This document shows, piece by piece, positions 56,706-64,000 of a stretch of 64,000 nucleotides of DNA. The stretch spans positions 62,001-126,000 of the forward strand of contig BGKB01000144.1 in assembly GCA_003116975.1 (NCBI GenBank). Reading direction: 5' to 3'. This DNA comes from Aurantiochytrium sp. KH105 (Eukaryota; Sar; Bigyra; Thraustochytrida; Thraustochytriidae). Made by a program: the position numbers and the translations under genes. The notes under the pieces were generated by a model, which saw only the letters and a list, made by a program, of their open reading frames with translations, ran no database searches and was not told where the DNA came from. Position 1 is the stretch's first letter; each line of letters begins with the position of its first letter.

Positions 56706-58814
56706 ATGCAAAACGTGACCGTGGCGACGTGCTCGCTGGACCAATGGGCTCTCGACTTTGACGGAAACCTCGAGAGGACCAAGAGATCGATCGAATTGGC
56801 GAAGCAAAAAGGTGCTACATACAGAGTCGGCCCCGAGCTAGAGCTCTCCGGATACGGCTGCGAAGATCACTTTCATGAGATTGATACCTTTCAGCACTCA
56901 GCCGAGGCGCTCGCGGACATTCTCAAGAGCGGCCTCACCGATGGCATTCTCTGTGACATCGGTCTGCCCATGCTGCACAACTCTGTGCCCTACAATTGTC
57001 GAGCCATGTGCCTGAATGGCAAGGTCATTTGCATCCGCCCCAAGCTATTTCTTGCCGACGATGGCAACTACCGCGAGCCTCGCTGGTTCACACGCTGGGA
57101 ACGTCTCGGAGAGGCTGAAGACCACTACCTTAGCCCTGCTCTCGCGGCAGCCACAGGCCAGCAATCCTGTCTTTTTGGTGATTGCAGCATCCAAACGCTG
57201 GACACCCGTGTGGCCTCGGAAACCTGCGAAGAGCTCTTTACACCCAATAGTCCGCACATCCACCTCGGTCTATCGGGCGTAGAAATCCTTGGAAACGGCT
57301 CAGGATCCCACTTTGAGCTCCGCAAACTCGACAAGCGCATTGATCTCATTCGCAGCGCCACCGAGAAAAGCGGCGGTGTATACCTCTACGCCAACCAGCT
57401 CGGCTGCGACGGTGGCCGCATGCTCTACGACGGCTGCGCTCTTATTGCAGTCAATGGAAACATTGTGGCACAGGGATCTCAGTTCAGTCTCGCTGATGTC
57501 GAGGTGATCACGGCCGTCATTGACCTTGAGGAGATCCGCGCCTACCGCATTGCCAAGGCAAGCCGTGGCGTCCAGGCCTCGAGGACGCGCCCTATCCCTG
57601 TCGTTCATGCGAACTTTCGCCTCGTCGATGCCAAGAGCTGCGACCCTGTTTCGGCCCCGCTCTCCGTCCGCTACCATTTGCCAGAGGAGCAGATCGCCTA
57701 TGGCCCTGCTGTCTGGCTCTGGGACTATGCGCGCCGCACCGGCGCTAGCGGCTTTTTCCTGCCCCTGAGTGGCGGCGCCGATTCTTCATCCACTGCTGCC
57801 ATCGTGGGCGCCATGTGTCAAATGGTTGCCAAAGCCGCCCTCAATGGCGATGAACGAGTCATCGCCGATGCCCGCCGCATGGCTGGTCAGGGTCCTGACT
57901 ATTTGCCGACGGATCCGCGCGAGTTTGCCAATTGCATCATGCATACAGCCTATCTCGGCACAGAGAACAGTTCCCAGGGCACGGAGAACTTTGCCAAGGG
58001 CCTCGCGGAGGCCATCGGGAACTACCATCTCACGGTCAAGATTGACGGTGTCGTGTCCGCGATTCTCACTCTCTTTCGAGCTGTCTTCGGGGGCCGCGAG
58101 CCTCGGTTCAAGGTCCACGGCGGCTCGTTCTCTGAGAACCAGGCCTTGCAGAATATCCAGGCACGCTCCCGCATGCTCTTGAGCTATCTCTTTGGTCAGC
58201 TCCTGCCTTGGGTCCGCGGCAACTCGGGCTTCTTGCTTGTCCTTGGCAGCGGCAATGTCGATGAGGGTCTGCGAGGCTATCTTACAAAGTACGACTGCTC
58301 CTCGGCTGATCTGAATCCCATTGGAGGAATCTCCAAGGTGGACCTCAAGCGTTTCCTTTGGTGGGCAGCCAAGCCAGAGACCGAGGGCGGCCTTGGCTTC
58401 GGCATTCTGCAGGCCATTTCCGAGGCGCCCCCCACTGCCGAACTTGAGCCTATCACTGACGCCTACACGCAGACAGATGAGGCTGACATGGGAATGACCT
58501 ATCAGGAGCTCAGCACATTTGGCCGTCTCCGCAAAATTTCTCGCTGCGGCCCCGTCTCCATGTTCAAGCGCCTCCTCACGCAGTGGGACCACCTCGAGCC
58601 CGCAGAGGTCGCATCCAAGGTGAAGCACTTTTTCCGTTCCTATGCCATGAACCGCCACAAAATGAGCACCATCACGCCTTCTGTACATTGCGAGAGCTAT
58701 GGCTGCGACGACAATCGTTTCGACTTGCGCCCCATCTTCATCGACGCGCGCTTCCCCTTTCAGTTCCGCATGATCGACCGCATCTGCGCAGCTCAGTCCT
58801 CGCCCAAGCTGTGA
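56706..58814 (+). CDS. NADSYN1: Glutamine-dependent NAD+ synthetase
   Basis: 702 aa from the ATG at 56706 (MQNVTVATCSLDQWALDF); the frame is open three codons earlier but starts at GTG. N-terminal nitrilase-fold glutaminase domain with the triad Glu in GPELELSGYG, Lys in IRPKLFLADDGNYRE and Cys in SETCEELFTPNSPH. The C-terminal NAD synthase domain has the ATP P-loop PLSGGADSSSTA, then NSSQGTEN, LGSGNVDEGLRGYLTKYDCSSADLN and NRHKM. Length and order match eukaryotic NADSYN1 almost end to end. It makes NAD+ from nicotinic acid adenine dinucleotide, ATP and glutamine, the last step of the Preiss-Handler and de novo pathways, in the cytosol. All key residues are present. Confidence 0.96.
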   Translation: MQNVTVATCSLDQWALDFDGNLERTKRSIELAKQKGATYRVGPELELSGYGCEDHFHEIDTFQHSAEALADILKSGLTDGILCDIGLPMLHNSVPYNCRAMCLNGKVICIRPKLFLADDGNYREPRWFTRWERLGEAEDHYLSPALAAATGQQSCLFGDCSIQTLDTRVASETCEELFTPNSPHIHLGLSGVEILGNGSGSHFELRKLDKRIDLIRSATEKSGGVYLYANQLGCDGGRMLYDGCALIAVNGNIVAQGSQFSLADVEVITAVIDLEEIRAYRIAKASRGVQASRTRPIPVVHANFRLVDAKSCDPVSAPLSVRYHLPEEQIAYGPAVWLWDYARRTGASGFFLPLSGGADSSSTAAIVGAMCQMVAKAALNGDERVIADARRMAGQGPDYLPTDPREFANCIMHTAYLGTENSSQGTENFAKGLAEAIGNYHLTVKIDGVVSAILTLFRAVFGGREPRFKVHGGSFSENQALQNIQARSRMLLSYLFGQLLPWVRGNSGFLLVLGSGNVDEGLRGYLTKYDCSSADLNPIGGISKVDLKRFLWWAAKPETEGGLGFGILQAISEAPPTAELEPITDAYTQTDEADMGMTYQELSTFGRLRKISRCGPVSMFKRLLTQWDHLEPAEVASKVKHFFRSYAMNRHKMSTITPSVHCESYGCDDNRFDLRPIFIDARFPFQFRMIDRICAAQSSPKL

Positions 58815-59080
58815 CACGCCTGCACTACGCGCAATATCATGGTACTAATGTCAAGAGATTTCACAAAATTTGAGAAGATGAAGACGAGGTAAGGAAAAAG
58901 TTACAGACTGCCAGAGGCTTGTAGGACCCTGTTTCTCCCTTGCACGATGGTCACGAAAGTGAAAGCAGACTCAAGCAGAAGATACACATACATAGTCGTC
59001 AATTTTTCCTTCTCTTATCTGGCTTCAACTGATTTCATTCGCTGATTTCACAGAACTTTTCTTCGAGTTCCATCATCGTG

Positions 59081-60100
59081 CTATCGTGTCTTGGTAGAAG
59101 AAGACGAGCTGCCCTTCTTAAGCGCTTGTACATTGATTGCGCGCGGAAAACGTTTTCCCTTGCGGGACTTTATATAAACGTACTCGAGCTCGTAGCGGTC
59201 AAGGAATTTTCTCATGTCACCTTCTGCACGCTGGCGCCCATCATGGAAGCGAAGCTGCTCCTGCAAGATCTTCAAGTCAAGTTCCGGATAGCTCGACTTG
59301 AGCAGCGCCTGAAAGGCATTACGTCGCACGCGCTGTAGCATATGGTCCATCAGAAAGCCACTCATATTTGGCGCGCTCTCATGCAGCTCAAAGAATCGAA
59401 CGTAGGCGTTGCGGCGGACAGCCGCAAGGACAGCGAACGCGTGAGCTAGCGCTATCGACTGTCTGCTGCGCGCCGCCAAGTCGCGCGCTGTATTAACAAA
59501 GAAGGTGTTCTCTGCATGGATTGCATGAAGCACCCGATACGCGGCGAACTCGTCGCAGAATTGAAGGCAGGCTTCACGGTCTCGCGTACATTTTTCTCCG
59601 TGAGCATGCAAATCGTCAAGAACGCTGAGGCATTGGTGCATCTCCTCGAGATCTGCGGACTCTAAAGAGATGCGAGCGTTAGTTTCGTAGACCCGAATGC
59701 TCAATAGAAGCCATCGCTCGTTCTCCGCGCAGCGTTGCACAGTGAGGTCCTGACGAATGCTCTTGAGCTGCGAGCTCGCAAAGTTGTAGTCCTTCTCCTT
59801 TTTCCACCTTTGCTTGACCATTTCCAAGGACTCCTTTAATACACGCGGCGGTCTGATCTTGCTCCAGTCTACCGCCCCTGTCAGCCGCAGGTACGTCTTC
59901 TCCAGATGCTCGCAGTGACCGTAGTGCGTCGCGGTGTCCTCGAGATCCGAAGAACCCCGACGCTTGCGCTTCAAGGCGGCTCGCCTCGCTGCCTTGACGG
60001 CGCTCGGCGAGGCGCTCAGGGCCGCGGGCCCCCCGTCGCACGGCGCCGGCGCCGCGAAGCGCGCTGCGCGCGCCGCGCGCTCCCTCGCGCTCGCGCGCAT
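59081..60100 (-). CDS. SAC3/THP3-domain protein, LENG8-like
   Basis: 339 aa from the ATG at 60100 (MRASARERAARAARF); 60 upstream codons are Arg-rich leader. The first 55 residues are basic. From about 55 the SAC3/GANP/THP3 domain is clear: CEHLEKTYLRLTGAVDW, IRPPRVLKESLEMVKQRW, SSQLKSIRQDLTVQRC and VYETNARISLESADLEEMHQC. These match THP3/LENG8, which binds the proteasome-lid-related CSN12 in a complex linked to splicing and transcription elongation, rather than the mRNA-export TREX-2 SAC3 type. The C-terminal part (about 200-325) is the helical PCI-like region. It diverges from the ASH-repeat gene across 357 bp. Confidence 0.85.
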   Translation of the reverse strand: MRASARERAARAARFAAPAPCDGGPAALSASPSAVKAARRAALKRKRRGSSDLEDTATHYGHCEHLEKTYLRLTGAVDWSKIRPPRVLKESLEMVKQRWKKEKDYNFASSQLKSIRQDLTVQRCAENERWLLLSIRVYETNARISLESADLEEMHQCLSVLDDLHAHGEKCTRDREACLQFCDEFAAYRVLHAIHAENTFFVNTARDLAARSRQSIALAHAFAVLAAVRRNAYVRFFELHESAPNMSGFLMDHMLQRVRRNAFQALLKSSYPELDLKILQEQLRFHDGRQRAEGDMRKFLDRYELEYVYIKSRKGKRFPRAINVQALKKGSSSSSTKTR

Positions 60101-60457
60101 GCTCGCGGCCTCTCGACTTCTCTCTCCGAGTCTTTCCGCGATTGGTCGCCGTAGAAGCGGGCCTGCTCCCTGCACTGCAGCAAAAGCCACTGGCGCCCGG
60201 CGGCGCCAAGTAGACCTGGGCCTATACCTGACTTGCCGGGGCGGCTGGAAGTCCTGGCCTCCTCGTCGGCGGCCTCCCATGGCCCCCTCCCTCCCTATCC
60301 CTCTCCGTCTGGCCCCACACCGCGGCAGAGACCCGTTGAATCGGCGCGAGGACGCGGAGCTGAGCTAGCTCATGCGGCCTGGGCCCAGCAAGGCCTCCCT
60401 CCTTCTGCAGGAAGGAGCCCAGGGTGGAGACGGCCCAAGGCAGACCCCGTCGCAGGG
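60101..60457. other. Short divergent promoter region
   Basis: 357 bp separate the two start codons, so one region must drive both genes. It is GC-rich, and no TATA-like sequence is evident. Confidence 0.5.
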
Positions 60458-63400
60458 ATGCTGGCTCGGGGCGGGCCCGCCGCGAGTGCCGGCAGCCGTG
60501 GGCCGGAGGCGGGCGAGGACGCCGGCGCAGACGCCGAGCAGGCGCTGCGGCTGCTGCTGGGCGACCGGTGCGAGGAGGCTCTCGACGCCGGGACCCTGCG
60601 CCAGGTCCTCCCGCTGCTGAGACATCCAGAGCCCACTTTTAGAGAGCTCACGCTGCGAGCGCTCGCGCTGGCGCCGCGCAAACTCGTCGTGCTCTTCCGA
60701 GAAAGCGAATCTCGCACGGGGGCCGCAGATGTCTTGCTAGGTGTTGCAAGCGCCGATGAACGCATGGAAAACCGATGTCTCGCAGGGAGAGTCCTGGGCC
60801 GTCTTTTGCCCGCCTTCGAACACGATTCTCGGCGCCAGCGTCTCGAAGCAGATGCAACTGCAGCCGTATTTGAATTGTTTCGCGACGCATTTGAGCGCCA
60901 GAGCCTTCACCATGCGCTCGCGGCCGCTACGGCCGTCGCTCCTTACCTTGAGCGAGCCGTGCAGCACCAGGGTCCGAATAGCCCCTTGGTGCAAACCTTC
61001 CTTCGGGAGTCGCTCAAGGTCCTCTCGAGCGCTGTTTCCGTCGCAGGCCCTATTTCCTTGGCATCTTCGCGTGCTTCGGAACTGCAGCATCCCCTCCTCC
61101 TCGCGACTCTGCTCCGCATTCTCCGCGAGCATCTTCGTGACACAGAATTCAATCGAAGAACCTTTGTTGAGCCCTTTCGCGAATTCGTGCATCAAATTTT
61201 CGTCGTAAAACGTGGACCAGCGCAGTGGGTGAACCGCGAAGCGCCCGAGTTTCTGCGCAACGAAGCAAGCTGGTTCCTCTGCAAATGGTTTCAGATCCCC
61301 AGCGATGATTTTATACGTAAGCTTGGACCAGCCGTCATCAGAGCATACGTCCAAAGTACAGCACGCGGAGGCCTTCATGCCCACTTGAAAACTCGGATGA
61401 AGAGCTCGTCATCGAAATACGAAGATGCCTACCTTTCCGATGTGCGGCAGCTTGAGCGGCGCCGAAAGGCCAGACAAGCCAAAGGTCACAGCCAGCCGCA
61501 GAAGAAGCGCCATGATTCGTTTCATCATTTGCAGTTTTCCGCTCAAGGTGGCTACATACCACGTCGATACTCTCTTTTGGCAAACGAGCCAACAACAACT
61601 CGAGCAAAAGGCGGGAGCTTCAAATCGAAGTCGATGCAGGCACGAAGCGCCATGTCGCTTTCTGACGCAACGTATGGTACCAAAGCGAATGCAACAGATA
61701 GTACCAGAGTTGTAACCATCGCAAATGATGACCATGGCGCTGATGAGAACAGCAGCGATGACGATGAGACGGACGATGATGAGGCAGAGCTACCGCCCGG
61801 ACTCCTCACAACCCTGACCTTTCAAATGGCGGTACCATCGGTCGAGTTGAGCGGATCCAAGCGAGAGGTCATTCTGCACCTCACAAATCCCGGGAGTCAG
61901 GCTGAGCTTTTTGCACTGCAAACTTTTCCGAGCACAAATTTTGCTGCAGTTCCAGCGTTTGGTGTGGTCGCTGCCAAATCTTCCATGCCCATTTGCGTGC
62001 GCTTTGTACAAGATCTGAGCGACCCATCTCTTGCAGGAGCCTGCGTGCGAGGCTTTCTCCGTGTCAGATCGCGTCATGGTGTTGCGGGGGAACGAGTGGC
62101 CCTCTCTGCGTATCATGGTCCGCTTCTTGAGGTCCTCGACACCGAGTTGAGCTTTGGCCATCTTTCGTGCGCTCGAGGCTCAAATCGCGAAAGAACGCTG
62201 CCTCTCATTGTAAGAAATCGTGCCAAGGTACCTTGCAATGCCTCCTTTGAAGCCGTTGAGGACCATGACGCAGTCTTTCTCATACGACAGTCGCAGGCTC
62301 TCATCATGCCCGGAGAGGAGCTCTGGGTCGATGTTACCTTTCGCCCACGCAAGCGCAAAGGCTACAATGACGCCATACTGGTGAGTGCCCCGGGAGGAGA
62401 GGCTCATCGGATAGAGGTCTCTGGACACGGAAGTAGTCCCCTACGCGTGCACGAGGAGGAGCTTGAATTTGGAATCCTACAGCTCAACCACGCGAATGGT
62501 GCAACTGCAACCAAGACATTTCGTGTCGAGAACCTCGATCCATCTCAGTCAATCCCAATCTCGTTTTCCTCAGATCGTCCAACCGAGGTGTTTGCAGAGC
62601 GAACAACGTTGAAACCCCGTGAAGTACGCGAAATCACGGTCCGTCTTCGCACTTCATGCACGGGTGTATTTCAGGCTCTGCTGGTCATTGCGTCGCCAAC
62701 ATGCGAATCAGTGTCTGTGACGTTGCAAGCCTTTGTGGGGAACCTCGTAACGATTCCACTTTCGCCGAATATCGGATTGCCCGTCCAGCCGACTGGTGCA
62801 ACTGCCACCTTTGAGCTCCCCCTCAAAAATTATTACTCGAGCCCCGTTGAGTTATACCTGACCGGATTCGAGGACTCGCCATGTACTGCCTTTTTCCAGT
62901 CGCCAACGCAGGAAACCCTCGAGCTTCGTGAGGGAGTTACAGTGGTGATGCATCCATTCGAAGATGTCTCGCTTGAGCTGCGCTTCTCATCGACAAAACC
63001 AGGACTCTTCCGTTTGCCTGTGCGTCTGGAACTCATGCATCCCCATCGAGCTACGTTCGGTCCGTGGTATCTAACGATTCCCTGCACAGGGGAAGACGTC
63101 AGTGGTGATCAGCGACGTCTTAAAGCGAAGCGTCTGGACTTTGCCAATCTTCGCCGTCTCTTAGCGGTCTCTATCTCCCATGAACACCCTGCGCAGGAGC
63201 TCACTGAGCATGAGGAAGCAGTTGATGAGGAGGAAGACGAACATGATGATAATATCAGTCCCGCGGGCGAAATCTCATCCTCGGCTTCGCCAGACGGCTT
63301 CGTCGCGCACGAAACCAACCTTCTCATTTCTCAGAGAGTCACTCCGGTCTTTGGCAATCCGTGTCAAAACGAAAGACCTAGGGCGACAGTTGAGGTGCGC

Positions 63401-64000
63401 AATATTTCGAGCGTGTCGCAACCTTTCAAAGCTCTTGTTAGTAGCCCCTTTGTCCTCCGGCAGCCGAGTCTACAGGAAGGTTTTATCGATCCCCACGACG
63501 TTCTTCGTCTCGAAGTGGAAATTGATCCCAGTCTTGAAAACGTGACTCTCGAGCCTACGTGGGGCTTCCTCAGCATTCTCGTCGAAAAAGGTGGGCATTT
63601 ACGCCCGCTTTGCTCCACGCTTCTACAAGGTGCGGCCACAGCGCCCATTCATTTGAGCTGCCCGGACGATGGTCTGATCTTTCGTGGCGTCCACCGCGAT
63701 GAGAGTGCGACGAGACTGCTACGCGCGAGCAACCACACTCCATGCCTGGCCAGAATGACATGCACAATTGTGCAGGATGCCGATGCATCTCCTTTCCGGA
63801 TCGTTGTGGACCAAGAGGGCGCCGCCTTGGCTGACAGAGACTATGTCATGAAGGCCGACTTTCATTTGAAACCGTGGGACCATTGCAATCTGATCCTTCG
63901 CTTCAAAGTGGAGAATGGTGGCGTGTACGCTGCGCCCTTAATTTGTGTGGTGCACGATCCGTTCGCACCTGATGCTGATTCGGAACCCTCCAAAAAGCAA
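60458..64000 (+). CDS. N-terminal part of an ASH/HYDIN-type Ig-repeat protein with ARM-like N-terminus (partial)
   Basis: The frame is open from ATG 60458 through the last base, 1181 codons with no stop, so the gene continues outside the window. Residues about 30-330 are helical and repetitive (ALRLLLGDRCEEALDA, LRQVLPLLRH and similar), suggesting an ARM/HEAT-like region. Residues 340-430 are Lys/Arg-rich, followed by an acidic patch (DDDETDDDE-like, near 61750-61790). From about 450 on come repeats of about 100 aa of Ig/MSP type, with signatures such as LSFGHLSCARGS, VSGHGSSPLRV and LEFGILQL. These are ASPM-SPD2-Hydin (ASH) domains. A second acidic patch lies near 63205-63245. ASH proteins are typical of cilia, centrosomes and the Golgi, so a ciliary or basal-body role is likely. 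I cannot name a specific orthologue. Confidence 0.82.
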   Translation, partial: MLARGGPAASAGSRGPEAGEDAGADAEQALRLLLGDRCEEALDAGTLRQVLPLLRHPEPTFRELTLRALALAPRKLVVLFRESESRTGAADVLLGVASADERMENRCLAGRVLGRLLPAFEHDSRRQRLEADATAAVFELFRDAFERQSLHHALAAATAVAPYLERAVQHQGPNSPLVQTFLRESLKVLSSAVSVAGPISLASSRASELQHPLLLATLLRILREHLRDTEFNRRTFVEPFREFVHQIFVVKRGPAQWVNREAPEFLRNEASWFLCKWFQIPSDDFIRKLGPAVIRAYVQSTARGGLHAHLKTRMKSSSSKYEDAYLSDVRQLERRRKARQAKGHSQPQKKRHDSFHHLQFSAQGGYIPRRYSLLANEPTTTRAKGGSFKSKSMQARSAMSLSDATYGTKANATDSTRVVTIANDDHGADENSSDDDETDDDEAELPPGLLTTLTFQMAVPSVELSGSKREVILHLTNPGSQAELFALQTFPSTNFAAVPAFGVVAAKSSMPICVRFVQDLSDPSLAGACVRGFLRVRSRHGVAGERVALSAYHGPLLEVLDTELSFGHLSCARGSNRERTLPLIVRNRAKVPCNASFEAVEDHDAVFLIRQSQALIMPGEELWVDVTFRPRKRKGYNDAILVSAPGGEAHRIEVSGHGSSPLRVHEEELEFGILQLNHANGATATKTFRVENLDPSQSIPISFSSDRPTEVFAERTTLKPREVREITVRLRTSCTGVFQALLVIASPTCESVSVTLQAFVGNLVTIPLSPNIGLPVQPTGATATFELPLKNYYSSPVELYLTGFEDSPCTAFFQSPTQETLELREGVTVVMHPFEDVSLELRFSSTKPGLFRLPVRLELMHPHRATFGPWYLTIPCTGEDVSGDQRRLKAKRLDFANLRRLLAVSISHEHPAQELTEHEEAVDEEEDEHDDNISPAGEISSSASPDGFVAHETNLLISQRVTPVFGNPCQNERPRATVEVRNISSVSQPFKALVSSPFVLRQPSLQEGFIDPHDVLRLEVEIDPSLENVTLEPTWGFLSILVEKGGHLRPLCSTLLQGAATAPIHLSCPDDGLIFRGVHRDESATRLLRASNHTPCLARMTCTIVQDADASPFRIVVDQEGAALADRDYVMKADFHLKPWDHCNLILRFKVENGGVYAAPLICVVHDPFAPDADSEPSKKQ

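Overview
This is nuclear DNA from a protist. The evidence is large GC-rich genes, mostly single-exon, on both strands, with no operons or Shine-Dalgarno spacing, and GC-rich intergenic DNA full of microsatellites. The gene mix is eukaryotic: GPI-anchor and mannosyl-queuosine glycosyltransferases, CARM1-type arginine methyltransferase, MCU, UBE2S, profilin, cilium-type proteins and a CCT-motif protein. This mix fits a flagellate stramenopile, most likely a thraustochytrid (labyrinthulomycete). That placement is inference from gene content, not a database result.

Layout. 1-362: 5' end of a coiled-coil gene leaving the window on the minus strand. 763-7925: a tandemly duplicated, divergently transcribed pair of Cys-rich type I membrane protein genes (A on minus, B on plus). 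Unit 1 keeps A and has a broken B; unit 2 has a broken A and keeps B. 8804-16839: DHRS12-like SDR, UBE2S-like E2 with a probable 609-bp intron, RGS protein, then about 3 kb without a recognisable gene. 16840-25464: a 1247-aa FHA/cyclic-nucleotide-fold protein with a C-terminal CaaX box, a queuosine-tRNA mannosyltransferase carrying a piggyBac-like zinc finger, and a FAM228-like protein. 26467-26656 is an assembly gap just upstream of a PP2C phosphatase.

28695-43378: J-domain protein, peroxisomal-type SLC25 carrier, profilin, CCT-motif regulator, CARM1/PRMT4, NADPH-cytochrome P450 reductase, and a conserved tail-anchored protein of unknown function. 44607-64000: MCU-like channel, a HET/TIR-like plus TPR protein, PIG-A, an LPCAT-type acyltransferase with EF hands, a Tc1/mariner-IS630-type DDE transposase-like protein, glutamine-dependent NAD+ synthetase, a SAC3/THP3 (LENG8-like) protein, and the N-terminal 1181 codons of an ASH/Ig-repeat protein that continues beyond the window.

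Most genes are unrelated housekeeping or signalling genes with no shared pathway. The coherent local system is the A/B surface-protein locus at the left. The most unusual architectures are the FHA-CNB-FHA-CaaX protein, the mannosyltransferase-zinc finger fusion and the HET-like/TPR protein. Start codons were often moved downstream of the longest frame, because GC-rich 5' leaders stay open by chance and some open frames begin at non-ATG codons.
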